DNA of 64,000 nt from JBCBGF01 sp039820585 (GTDB taxonomy: Bacteria > Pseudomonadota > Alphaproteobacteria > Rhodobacterales > Rhodobacteraceae): contig JBCBPV010000010.1 in assembly GCA_039820585.1 (NCBI GenBank), forward strand, positions 1 to 64,000, read 5' to 3'. The translations under genes were made by a program, and so were the position numbers. How positions within the stretch are numbered: the stretch's first letter is position 1; each line of letters starts with the position of its first letter. Positions 49,488 through 57,808 of this stretch are shown piece after piece. The notes below the pieces were generated by a model. The model was not told the DNA's origin and searched no databases. It saw nothing but the letters and a program-made list of their open reading frames with translations.

Positions 49488-49693
49488 TGACTGATTGGCC
49501 AGACGATAACGGCCCGACGGCCACCCCTGCGCATCGCGCGGTTTTGCTGCGGCGCTTGCGGCGCACCCTTGCCGAGTTGGAGGAGATGGGTGTGGTCGCC
49601 CCCAGCGGTCTGACTGCGCTTGCGGCCTCCGCGCCCGATGACGAAGGCGCGGGCGATGATGCGACCGATCCGTTTGGCAACGTCCCGATCTAG
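49487..49693 (+). CDS. Small conserved protein ending in Asn-Val-Pro-Ile
   Basis: 68 residues. HRAVLLRRLRRTLAELEEMG forms a basic amphipathic helix; the rest is Asp/Ala-rich and ends DPFGNVPI. The C-terminal motif is shared with the 48608-48814 product (YWDNVPI), so both may dock to the same partner through that end. An upstream TTG at 49484 is also possible. Confidence 0.6.
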   Translation: MTDWPDDNGPTATPAHRAVLLRRLRRTLAELEEMGVVAPSGLTALAASAPDDEGAGDDATDPFGNVPI

Positions 49694-49795
49694 CCGGTGA
49701 GGCACCTCTGCGCTTGCGTTCACGGGCGTGGCGGCTAGAACCTGTGCGTCAGAAAGCGCGCCCAATTTTTAGCGCGGTGCACACGGGGGCAGGGA

Positions 49796-51892
49796 ATGAG
49801 TGAGCCGGTCAGGTATCACATAGCCGACGGTGTGGCAGTGCTGACCATTGCCAATCCGCCGGTCAATGCCTTGTCCCACGCCGTGCGCGTACGTCTGGCA
49901 AGCCTTCTGGAACGCTGCGCGGTAGACGGCAACATCAAAGCGCTTGTCATCGCCGCCGAAGGGCGCACGTTTCCTGCCGGGGCCGACATCTCCGAATTTG
50001 GGCGTAAACCCCAAAGCCCGACCTTACCCGAATTGTGCAACGCTATCGAAGCCGTCGATAAACCTGTGGTGGCCGCCATCCATGGCACAGCCCTGGGCGG
50101 TGGGTTCGAACTGGCGCTGGCCGCGCATGCCCGCGTGGCAGAGGCGCGCGCCGCGGTTGGGTTGCCTGAGGTCAAGCTGGGCCTGATCCCCGGTGCGGGC
50201 GGAACCCAACGTACCCCCCGGCTGGCGGGCGTTGGCCCCGCGCTCGACATCATGCTGTCGGGGGATCCGGTGCCGGCGGCCGTCGCCCATAAGCTGGGCC
50301 TCGTCGATGCGATCACCGAAACCGATGTGCTTAGCGCGGCCATTTCGCTTGCGGGCCAGTTGGCTGACCAAGACATGCCGCCCCTGCGCGCGCGCGAGCG
50401 TGAGCCTGCGCGCAAGGACCCTGGCCTTTGGGCCAAAGAAATTGCCAAGCGGCGCGAAGCCCTGAAGGCAAGCCCGGTGCTCGCGCCCAAAAAGATCATC
50501 GACTGCGTCGAGGCGGTGCAGCTTTTGCCTTTCGACGCCGCGCTCAGTTTTGAGCGCGCGGCGTTTGAGGATCTGCTCGGCTCCGACCAGTCCGCCGCCC
50601 TGCGCCACGCCTTCTTCGCCGAACGCCGTACCGCCAAGCTGCCCGAACTCGCGGGCGTCGCCCCGCACCAGATCAGCACCATCGGCATCCTCGGTGGCGG
50701 TCTAATGGGCGCAGGCGTCACAGTGGCCTGCCTGGATGCGGGCTTCCCCGTGATCCTGGTGGAAAAAGACCTCGATGCGCTGGAAACCGGTGTTGAGCGC
50801 GTGATCGACATCTATGACCGCCAGGTGGCCCGCAAAAAGCTAACCCCAGAGGTGCGGGATGAGCGTGTGGGTCGGCTCAACGGCCGGATTGAAATTGAGG
50901 CGCTGACAGAGGCTGATTTCATCATCGAAGCGGTCGTCGAAGACGCCAAGGTGAAACAAAAAGTCTTCGCCGATCTCAACGCCGTCGCGCGCCCCGGTTC
51001 GATCCTGGCGACCAACACCTCGTACCTCGACATCAACGACATCGCCCAGGCCTCTGGCCGTCCGGCGATGGTGACGGGGATGCACTTCTTTTCGCCTGCA
51101 CAACTCATGCGCCTGGTCGAGGTGATCCCGGGAAAGGCGACATCGCCCGAAGTGACCGCCACTGCCTTTGCGCTGGCTCGCAAGCTGGGCAAGATCCCGG
51201 TCCATTCCGGCGTGACCGACGGTTTCATTGGCAACAGGGTGCTATCGGCCTACCGCCAAGCAGCGGAATATCTGTTGGAAGACGGCGCCAGCGTGGCAGA
51301 GATCGACGGGGCCATGCGCGCCTTTGGATTTCCGTTGGGCCCTTTCCAGGTCTCAGATCTTGCGGGGCTCGATATCGCCTGGGCCCGCCGCCAACGTCTG
51401 GCTGCGGCGCGCGACCCCTCGCACCGCTATGTCGCGATCCCCGACCGGCTGTGTGAGTTGGGCAGGCTCGGTCGCAAGGTGGGGCGCGGCTGGTACGCCT
51501 ATCCCCGCGACGGCAACCGCTTGGGCGAGGTCGATCCAGAGGTGACCGCGATTATCAATGAAGAGCGGGTGTTTCAAGGCATTACGCCCCAAAGCTTCAC
51601 CGCGGAAGAGATTCAGCGCCGCTGTCTTCTGGCCATGGCCAACGAAGGCGCGCGGCTGATCGAAGAACAGATCGCCCGTCGCCCATCCGACATCGATGTC
51701 GTGATGATGCACGGCTTCGCCTTCCCGCGCTGGCGCGGTGGGCCGATGAAGGCCGCAGACCTGATCGGGTTGACGCTTGTGCGAAAGGATCTGGCAAAAC
51801 TCGCTGAAACCGATCCCCATCTTTGGCTGCCCTCGCGCCTGTTTGACGAGCTGATCAAGAACGGCAAGACCTTCGACGCGTTGAACGGCTGA
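49796..51892 (+). CDS. fadJ: Bifunctional enoyl-CoA hydratase / 3-hydroxyacyl-CoA dehydrogenase
   Basis: 698 residues. N-terminal crotonase domain with oxyanion loops IHGTALGGGFELALAAHARV and LPEVKLGLIPGAGGTQRTPR, both catalytic Glu present (GGFELAL and LPEVKLG). The dehydrogenase domain follows: Rossmann IGILGGGLMGAGVTVACLDA near 297, substrate motif TGMHFFSPAQLMRLVEVIPG, and the helical C-terminal domain DGFIGNRVLSAYRQAAEYLL and FPRWRGGPMK. Catalyses steps two and three of beta-oxidation. It is monocistronic behind a 100-bp leader. FadJ-type (anaerobic or peroxisomal-like) rather than FadB is suggested by layout only. Confidence 0.92.
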   Translation: MSEPVRYHIADGVAVLTIANPPVNALSHAVRVRLASLLERCAVDGNIKALVIAAEGRTFPAGADISEFGRKPQSPTLPELCNAIEAVDKPVVAAIHGTALGGGFELALAAHARVAEARAAVGLPEVKLGLIPGAGGTQRTPRLAGVGPALDIMLSGDPVPAAVAHKLGLVDAITETDVLSAAISLAGQLADQDMPPLRAREREPARKDPGLWAKEIAKRREALKASPVLAPKKIIDCVEAVQLLPFDAALSFERAAFEDLLGSDQSAALRHAFFAERRTAKLPELAGVAPHQISTIGILGGGLMGAGVTVACLDAGFPVILVEKDLDALETGVERVIDIYDRQVARKKLTPEVRDERVGRLNGRIEIEALTEADFIIEAVVEDAKVKQKVFADLNAVARPGSILATNTSYLDINDIAQASGRPAMVTGMHFFSPAQLMRLVEVIPGKATSPEVTATAFALARKLGKIPVHSGVTDGFIGNRVLSAYRQAAEYLLEDGASVAEIDGAMRAFGFPLGPFQVSDLAGLDIAWARRQRLAAARDPSHRYVAIPDRLCELGRLGRKVGRGWYAYPRDGNRLGEVDPEVTAIINEERVFQGITPQSFTAEEIQRRCLLAMANEGARLIEEQIARRPSDIDVVMMHGFAFPRWRGGPMKAADLIGLTLVRKDLAKLAETDPHLWLPSRLFDELIKNGKTFDALNG

Positions 51893-51895
51893 CGC

Positions 51896-52897
51896 CTACA
51901 AGCTGCGCCGCGGTTGGCCCCGGTAATGGCGCAGGCGTGCAAACAGGTCATGCCCCATCTGGTGGGCGACATAGGGCACATCCATCGGCAGCCAGTTTTC
52001 GGCAATTCGGTCCCCTTCCAACCGATAGAAATCCATAACCGGGATGCGGATGAATTTGCCTGTTGCAGGCATCCCCAGATACTCGCCCGAATGGGTGCCC
52101 GTCACGACACCGCCTGTCACAGCGTAAGGGCCATCGCTGATCCGGATAAAGTGCCCCTCGGCATCCCGGTCGGGAAAGGCGCGCAGAAACGGGATCTGGT
52201 GGTGGGCGCGAAACCCCTCAATCCCCCGGCACATGCCCACGCCGGAAGCTGCGTAATACATGAAGTGTTCGGTCCAGTAATCCGCATGCGGCATGGATTC
52301 GAGCGACACCCCATCAAAGCTGAGGAGCGCCTCATGCATCGCAAACACGGTGTCCAGCGCATCGGGCCCATCCCAAGTCGCCCCATCCGCGCGCAACCCA
52401 TCCTGCGTCGCCGGACCGGGCCATGTCCCTTCGGTCCCCAGTGACGGGGGCAGGGGCCAAAGCCCCGCCTGCCGTTTGAGATCCATCAGGTCCAGCATCA
52501 CATGGCTTTCGCGCAACCGGTCGCCATCCAACCAATGCGCCTCGGCATACCGCAAGTGGACAACCCCATAAGTGGCTGGGATATCAAGCAGATCAGCGGC
52601 GAAGTTCGCCTGCAGATGCCCTATTGCCGCCACCAGATGCGGCGCACGGTCCCGCTTCAGCCGCGCATCATCGCGATTGTCGCCCCCGATAAAGATCAGA
52701 TCTCGCCGCTCCATGTCTGGCAGGGCGTCACGTAGCGCGGCCCAAAAGCCACCAATCGCCTCCGGCCCCACCAAATCCCCCCAGGGATGGCCCGCATGAA
52801 CAACCGCATCGGGGTGATAAATATCGGCCACCGGGGCCCCCGCGATCAGATCCAGCAAATGCGCCCGGGTGCGGGATTTCAGATCGGATGGCGCCAT
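51896..52897 (-). CDS. Tandem SnoaL-fold (NTF2-like) protein
   Basis: 333 residues from the ATG at 52897 (AAGGAAACCGACT upstream). Two NTF2/SnoaL units in one chain: the first around residues 10-150 (VADIYHPDAVVHAGHPWGDL, VGPEAIGGFWAALRDALPDM), the second around 205-325 (GVGMCRGIEGFRAHHQIPFL, GTHSGEYLGMPATGKFIRIP, VMDFYRLEGDRIAENWLPMD). The second half is the classical ester-cyclase/SnoaL signature. Function unknown; SnoaL relatives are aldol cyclases or hydrolases. Divergent from another SnoaL gene at 52993, so the locus holds three related domains. Confidence 0.85.
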   Translation of the reverse strand: MAPSDLKSRTRAHLLDLIAGAPVADIYHPDAVVHAGHPWGDLVGPEAIGGFWAALRDALPDMERRDLIFIGGDNRDDARLKRDRAPHLVAAIGHLQANFAADLLDIPATYGVVHLRYAEAHWLDGDRLRESHVMLDLMDLKRQAGLWPLPPSLGTEGTWPGPATQDGLRADGATWDGPDALDTVFAMHEALLSFDGVSLESMPHADYWTEHFMYYAASGVGMCRGIEGFRAHHQIPFLRAFPDRDAEGHFIRISDGPYAVTGGVVTGTHSGEYLGMPATGKFIRIPVMDFYRLEGDRIAENWLPMDVPYVAHQMGHDLFARLRHYRGQPRRSL

Positions 52898-52992
52898 AGT
52901 CGGTTTCCTTGCATTCGTGTGCAAAGAACTGTTGCGCCATTCCGCCCGCGGTGTCTAGGTGGCGCCGACATCCCAAACCGGAGGGCAGAGTG

Positions 52993-53520
52993 ATGAAAGG
53001 GTCCCGACCCGAACAGGCGGTTCTAACCCGCGATACTGACATGTCGAAAACCGACGCCACCCGCGCGGTGATCGAAGGCATGGTCGATGGCCTGAACGAC
53101 CACCGCATCGCTGATATTGGTGAGTTTTTTGCCGAAGGCTTTGGCTGGTATGGCAACCAGGGCTGCGGCACGAAGCGCGGCCTGCGGGAGTTCCAGGAAA
53201 ACTGGCAGAAACCCTTTCAGGCTGCGTTTTCGGACAAGACGTGTGTGGATGAGGCCCGGCTGTACATGGGCGAATGGGCCGCCGCGTTCGGCCGCCAAGA
53301 GGCCATCCATTCCGGCATCTTTATGGGCATCGCGCCCACCGGCAAACGGGTGGAGATCCGGTATATGGATTTCTGGAAGGTGGTCGATGACAAGATCGTC
53401 GACAACTGGGTCATGGTCGATTTCCCGCACGTGCTGGCGCAACTGGGCGTGGATGTCTTTGGCGGCGAAGGCTGGGAAGCGTTCGACAGTGGCGCGCGCA
53501 CGCCCGCTGCACCAGGTTAG
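52993..53520 (+). CDS. SnoaL-like ester cyclase / NTF2-fold protein
   Basis: 175 residues from the ATG at 52993 (GGAGGGCAGAGTG upstream; a further in-frame ATG at 53041 could also be used). KTDATRAVIEGMVDGLNDHR leads to FFAEGFGWYGNQGCGTKRGL, then HSGIFMGIAPTGKRVEIRYM and DFWKVVDDKIVDNWVMVDFP. The signature matches SnoaL-like polyketide cyclase proteins. Divergently arranged with the tandem SnoaL gene, likely sharing regulation and pathway. Substrate unknown. Confidence 0.83.
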   Translation: MKGSRPEQAVLTRDTDMSKTDATRAVIEGMVDGLNDHRIADIGEFFAEGFGWYGNQGCGTKRGLREFQENWQKPFQAAFSDKTCVDEARLYMGEWAAAFGRQEAIHSGIFMGIAPTGKRVEIRYMDFWKVVDDKIVDNWVMVDFPHVLAQLGVDVFGGEGWEAFDSGARTPAAPG

Positions 53521-53578
53521 GGCCTGCCCCCCACCGCCCTCATGTGCGGCTCCCCCGGAGTACGTCAATCGCAGGCGC

Positions 53579-53794
53579 TTAGCTCAGAAACAGCCCCACA
53601 ATCACTGCCATCAGCCCCAGCCCGCAAATCGCCAGTGCCGCGAGGTTCAAGGTAACGACCTTCTGCAGTTGTGCCCGCAACGCCGCATCCTCCAGCCCTG
53701 CCGCCCGCGCGCGCATTGCCAAAACGATGCAGGCCAACAACCCGCATAGCCCCAGCACCGTCAGCCCCGCACCACCCCAGACCAGGTATTCCAT
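53579..53794 (-). CDS. Small two-helix membrane protein
   Basis: 71 residues. Two transmembrane segments (VWGGAGLTVLGLCGLLACIV and LAALAICGLGLMAVIVGLFL) joined by a charged helix (AGLEDAALRAQLQKVVTL). No family recognised; a common small-protein type in Rhodobacterales. The ATG at 53794 is 9 nt after GGAG, better than the GTG at 53800. Confidence 0.65.
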   Translation of the reverse strand: MEYLVWGGAGLTVLGLCGLLACIVLAMRARAAGLEDAALRAQLQKVVTLNLAALAICGLGLMAVIVGLFLS

Positions 53795-53919
53795 CGCCAC
53801 ATTCTCCGCCCGTGTATGCCCTTGCGCTTAGCCGCGCCGAACAGCCCGCGCAAGGTCTTGCGGGGGGCGGGGCAGGGGGGTATGTGGCCCGCTCAACCCA
53901 AGAAGCCCCGAGGTCCCCG

Positions 53920-54174
53920 ATGAGCGATACGTCTGACACCACCTACCGCGTCACTGCCGACGAACTGCGCCAGTTCATCGAACGGATTGAACGGTTGGAG
54001 GCCGAGAAAAAGGACATCGCCGAGCAGCAAAAAGAAGTAATGGCCGAGGCCAAGGGCCGCGGCTATGACACCAAGGTCATGCGCAAGGTCATTGCGCTAC
54101 GCAAAAGAGACGCCGCTGATATCGCTGAGGAAGAGGCCGTGCTCGAGATGTACAAAGAAGCGCTGGGCATGTGA
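53920..54174 (+). CDS. gapR: GapR-family DNA-binding protein (DUF2312)
   Basis: 84 residues: VTADELRQFIERIERLEAEK, then KDIAEQQKEVMAEAKGRGYD, TKVMRKVIALRKRDAADIAE and EEAVLEMYKEALGM. This is the whole DUF2312 domain, conserved throughout alphaproteobacteria. In Caulobacter GapR binds overtwisted AT-rich DNA ahead of forks and RNA polymerase and stimulates gyrase and topoisomerase IV. Length and sequence fit a single coiled-coil dimer unit. The stop abuts the convergent sulfotransferase-like gene. Confidence 0.92.
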   Translation: MSDTSDTTYRVTADELRQFIERIERLEAEKKDIAEQQKEVMAEAKGRGYDTKVMRKVIALRKRDAADIAEEEAVLEMYKEALGM

Positions 54175-54175
54175 T

Positions 54176-55054
54176 CTACGGCGCGATCACCGTGACGCCG
54201 GGCATCCGCGCCAGCGTGTCCACGTCTTCGTCGTAGATCTCATTGAGTTCATCAATCAGCATCTCATCCCAGCCGGGCAGGTGGACCTCTTGTTCCACTG
54301 CTTCATCCAGCGCGTATTTCGACAAGAACGCCGCCACCACGCGGCGACGCACGTTCTCATTTGCAGGCGGGTTGGTGCGCAGATAGCCGCGTAGGCGCTT
54401 GTGCCCTTCAGGCTCCATGATCTTGCGCGTCAGATCCAAGGCACCCACCAGCGGGACCGAGGCATCCACACCGGCCACCTCGCGCATGATCTCGGGCCAG
54501 ATCATCGGGCTGTCCTCATCGCACCAGATCGTCACCGGGCAGCCAGGATTGGCCGCCTGGATGCGCGCGACATAGTCTGACCAGCGCAGCTTGTGCGGCT
54601 CAACGCCAGCCATGAATTCCCCGGCATTGGTCATGTCGGGATCGAGAGTTTCATAGAGGGCGGGGATGAAACTGGCGAGGCTGCGCACGGCCAGCACAAA
54701 CTCAACCTCAGCCGTTGGAAAGGCGTGGCGCAGCCAGGCGCTTTTATGGGCGCGGGCATAAAGCTGGCCATCTTCCAATACCTTGCCCGGCATGCATATG
54801 AAGCTTTCATTGGACAGGATCACACGCTCAGCCTGATCATCGTCGATCACCGCTTCCAACAGTACATCTTGCGTCTCGGCGCTGGCGGGCTCACCGCGCA
54901 GCTTCTGCAGCGCCTCGCTCAGCACCCGCCGGTAGCGTCCCGGGCCTGGCACAGACACTGCCTCGCGCGCCAGTGTTTCGCGATTGCGCAACAGCGACCG
55001 CACCAAGCGGTCGGTATCGGTGCAATGGGCGCCGATGTGAAAAACGATCTGCAT
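54176..55054 (-). CDS. Sulfotransferase-like P-loop protein, unknown substrate
   Basis: 292 residues. The N-terminus IVFHIGAHCTDTDRLVRSLL is placed like the 5'-PSB loop of sulfotransferases (consensus HIGAHKTGTT) but has Cys, Asp and Asp where Lys, Gly and Thr are expected. EFVLAVRSLASFIPALYETL resembles the 3'-PB region with the Arg/Ser. The C-terminal part is acidic (IDELNEIYDEDVDTLARMPG). No signal peptide. Either a divergent sulfotransferase or a catalytically changed relative; similar proteins are widespread near tRNA genes in Rhodobacterales. Confidence 0.65.
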   Translation of the reverse strand: MQIVFHIGAHCTDTDRLVRSLLRNRETLAREAVSVPGPGRYRRVLSEALQKLRGEPASAETQDVLLEAVIDDDQAERVILSNESFICMPGKVLEDGQLYARAHKSAWLRHAFPTAEVEFVLAVRSLASFIPALYETLDPDMTNAGEFMAGVEPHKLRWSDYVARIQAANPGCPVTIWCDEDSPMIWPEIMREVAGVDASVPLVGALDLTRKIMEPEGHKRLRGYLRTNPPANENVRRRVVAAFLSKYALDEAVEQEVHLPGWDEMLIDELNEIYDEDVDTLARMPGVTVIAP

Positions 55055-55172
55055 GCCTGCTCGGGCCTTTGGTTTTTCGGCACTATACGGCCAAATTCGG
55101 GGTCGCCTAGCCCCTTGCCCGTGATCGAGCCCCTTGCGTCGCCCAAACGCTGCAAGTATTTGCCCATGTAGT

Positions 55173-55248
55173 GCCCCTATAGCTCAGCTGGTAGAGCAAC
55201 TGATTTGTAATCAGTAGGTCCGCGGTTCGAGTCCGTGTGGGGGCACCA
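55173..55248 (+). tRNA. tRNA-Thr (TGT)
   Basis: A 76-nt cloverleaf with encoded CCA. Acceptor GCCCCTA pairs with TGGGGGC (one U-G); D-arm GCTCAGCTGGTAGAGC; anticodon arm CTGAT-TTGTAAT-type loop with anticodon TGT and stem ending ATCAG; T-arm closes on GTTCGAGTC. A73 discriminator. An IS1182-type remnant begins about 240 bp downstream. Confidence 0.95.
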
Positions 55249-55490
55249 CTAATTCACTAAAAATTATATCTAACAGCAACTTGCGTGTTTTATCTAAAAG
55301 CTCATCCCCCAATCGAAGCATGGTTGACGTTCTTCGACATGTCAGTTGCGCCATAAGTGCTTTGGTCCGCACTTACCATAGTGATCGGTTAATGGTCTCG
55401 ATGATAGGCGCCCTAGGCTTGTTTCGTTAAAAAATGCATGCTTGATCGAAGCGTAAGTCGCTGAATCAATTCCCATATCGACTGGAGGGA
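55249..55490. other. AT-rich spacer between tRNA-Thr and the transposase remnant
   Basis: Lower GC than the chromosome, without a gene. Contains GGCTTGTTTCGTTAAAAAATGCATGC at about 55414-55440, probably the left end region of the IS1182-type element, but a matching right inverted repeat was not found. Confidence 0.4.
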
Positions 55491-56608
55491 TTGGCGATGA
55501 TGGGACCGAGGCAGGAAGCACGTGCGGCGCTTTTCGACGAGTTCTCGCTGGAAGATCACGTCCCGCAAGATCACCTGCTCAGGTCAATTGATCGGCTTGT
55601 CGATCTCGGCCGCGTTCGCTCTCATCTTGCCGACTTCTACAGCCACACAGGCCAACCTTCGATCGATCCCGAGCTGCTGATCAGGATGCTGATCGTCGGC
55701 TACTGTTTCGGCATCTGGTCTGAGCGGCGGCTCTGCGAAGAGGTGCATCTGAACCTCGTGTAAAGGTGGTTTTGTCGGCACGACCCGGACGACCGCGTGC
55801 CGGATCATTCGACCTGTTCAAAGAACCGCCACGGTCGGTTCCGGGAGAGTTAACTGTTGCGCCATTTGTTCGAGACGGTTGTCGCAAGGTGCGTCACAGA
55901 GGGTCTTGTCAACGGTCAGCGCCTGGCAGTCGATGCCAGCCTGATCGAGGCGGATGCCAACAAGCAATACTCCGCGTCGCAGGAAGACTGGGATACGGGA
56001 CGGATCGACGTGGAAGCGACACCGCGCGCGGCTCGCGAGTATATCGACACGCTGGACGAAGCCGCGTTTGGAGCGGCGACACCGGTCGAGCCGAAGTTCA
56101 CATCCTATTCCGATCCGGCCAGCCAATGGACGGCGGCCAGGAAAGGCCCTGCGTTCTTTGCCTATTCCGACAAATACCTCATCGACGCCGCTCATGATAG
56201 GACCGTCGATGTGGAAGCCAAGCGGTCGATCCGCCAGGCTGAGGTCGGATCGACGAAGACGCTGCTGATCGGGGTTGAACAGCGCTTCAACCTGCACCCT
56301 GAACGGCTTGTCGCCGACACGGCCTACGGGTCGGGAGCTCTGCTTGGCTATTTGGTAGACAAGAAGATCGCGCGCACATCCCGGTGATCGACAAGGCCGG
56401 TCGAACCGACAGTACATGGTCGCGTTCAGACGTCGAGTGGGACGCCGAGAACAACCCGTACATCTGCCCCGAGGGCGAAGCACTAAAGCAATTCCGCCGG
56501 AACTACTCCGATCCCAATCGCGGCCCAAACGACGCAATCCTCCTCGCCGCCACCGCCCAAAACCTCCGCAAACTGGCGAAGCTATTTCCTGCACCGCAGC
56601 ATCGGTGA
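55491..56608 (+). pseudogene. IS1182-family transposase, decayed
   Basis: N-terminal part FDEFSLEDHVPQDHLLRSID and RMLIVGYCFGIWSERRLCEE is typical of IS1182 transposases. Reading on in the same frame gives RWFCRHDPDDRVPDHSTCSK and LLRHLFETVVARC, but with TAA stops at 55761-55763 (a Tyr codon in relatives) and 55851-55853. Then DASLIEADANKQYSASQEDW and TAYGSGALLGYLVDKKIA follow. A frameshift near 56370 moves HIPVIDKAGRTDS-type sequence to another frame, and about 100 codons are missing between RRNYSDPNRG and GPNDAILLAATAQNLRKLAK. The gene is dead. Confidence 0.88.
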
Positions 56609-56874
56609 AAAGCCTGACAGCCAAACGGTTTGTGGCCCATCCAAACGCCCACCAAGCCGCTCTCACCTTCCTGTTTTTCCGCAGAATCGGCGAAACCCTG
56701 ACCTTCACCGCGGATGCAAACGTCTCTCAGTGTTGCTCGAAAGCAGACTTTGGCTTTGAAGCTCCATCAGGCTCGAAAACGCTAGGCACGGCAAGCGCCG
56801 CAAACGATGAGCCGTTGAAAAGATGTACAGGCGACGGCTCTGACGCTGCCTCATGTTGTACGAGAACGAGTAAG
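56609..56874. other. Transposase 3' flank without a gene
   Basis: An open reading remnant (AKRFVAHPNAHQAALTFLFF-like) suggests decayed transposase or flanking DNA. No ribosome-binding site, repeat or family is visible. The right end of the IS1182-type element should be in here, but I could not place its inverted repeat. Confidence 0.4.
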
Positions 56875-56910
56875 AGCGAGGGCGGCTCGTCAGGCCGCCC
56901 CTCGCTTTTT
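56875..56910 (+). terminator. Strong rho-independent terminator
   Basis: GCGAGGGCGGC-TCGTCAG-GCCGCCCCTCGC with one bulged base, followed by TTTTT. Oriented for rightward transcription; the same stem can also act on the convergent gene that ends at 56918. Confidence 0.85.
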
Positions 56911-56917
56911 GCGGCCG

Positions 56918-57700
56918 TCACTCCTTGGCGCGCTGGAACTCTTCGCCTGACAGGCTGTGCGCGATCATCCGGCGTTGCATCAAAAGCGAAGTGAGATAGG
57001 CATCTTCCAGATAGCCCGAAGAGTCGATCAGGATTCGCTTTTGATCGGCCGACATCCGGTCATCGGTGCGCCGCACCAACAGCTTGCCATACCGCAGATC
57101 TTCGATCAGCTTTTCGGTGGTCTTTGGCGACATATCGTTGATCATCAGGTGGCCATATTCGTAGATCGCGAATACTGGGCGGCGCAGGGTCCGAACCGTG
57201 TCCAGGATCTTGGCCTTCCGCTCGGGACGAAAGATCGCCTTGCGAAACTCATTGGTGCTTTTGGTAAAGCCGGGGTCCTTCAGATCAGCCTCGATCTTGG
57301 CGTTATGCGCCTCGATGTAGTTTGAGATCTGGTCAGCATCGGTACAATCCAGTGCTTTGAGGAAGAACAGGAACTGCGTGAAGTGCAGCAAGTAGTCGTG
57401 CCCGTTGGACCCGGTGATCGTAGGAAACTCGGATAAGGGAGCGGTCTTCTCAAGCTCTTTGCGAACGGTCTCAAAGAACCAGTTTTCGGCCTTCAGGCTC
57501 GCCTCGACCGTTTCAAAGGCCCGCGCGGTTGCTTCAGCCCCGAACGATTGAACGTCGGCGATCCCTTTCTGTCCGGCGTCTGTCATGTCCTTACCCCCGG
57601 CAACCACACTCAACCGTGGATTTCTGTGCGTCAACAGGCATTTGTAAGGGTCTGATGGGTTTTCAATAAGGCGTAGATGCGGTGTCTCGCGATGTTTCAC
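56918..57700 (-). CDS. Hypothetical protein, unknown function
   Basis: 260 residues from a GTG at 57700 (AAAGGAACGCGC upstream), or 222 from the ATG at 57586, which also has a good GGTAAGGAC site. Predicted mostly helical and soluble: AEATARAFETVEASLKAENW, then DYLLHFTQFLFFLKALDCTD and the conserved-looking LRRPVFAIYEYGHLMINDMS. No recognised family. Acidic and basic patches alternate; no signal peptide. It stands alone between the terminator and the prepilin-peptidase operon. Confidence 0.6.
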   Translation of the reverse strand: MKHRETPHLRLIENPSDPYKCLLTHRNPRLSVVAGGKDMTDAGQKGIADVQSFGAEATARAFETVEASLKAENWFFETVRKELEKTAPLSEFPTITGSNGHDYLLHFTQFLFFLKALDCTDADQISNYIEAHNAKIEADLKDPGFTKSTNEFRKAIFRPERKAKILDTVRTLRRPVFAIYEYGHLMINDMSPKTTEKLIEDLRYGKLLVRRTDDRMSADQKRILIDSSGYLEDAYLTSLLMQRRMIAHSLSGEEFQRAKE

Positions 57701-57808
57701 GCGCGTTCCTTTCGGTGTCTTGCACTATCTACCCCAGGGCAGGTGTAGCAAGCCGGGCCGCGATCCTTGGCCCTGTCGTATTCAATGCGACACCCTTGAA
57801 ATCGCAGG

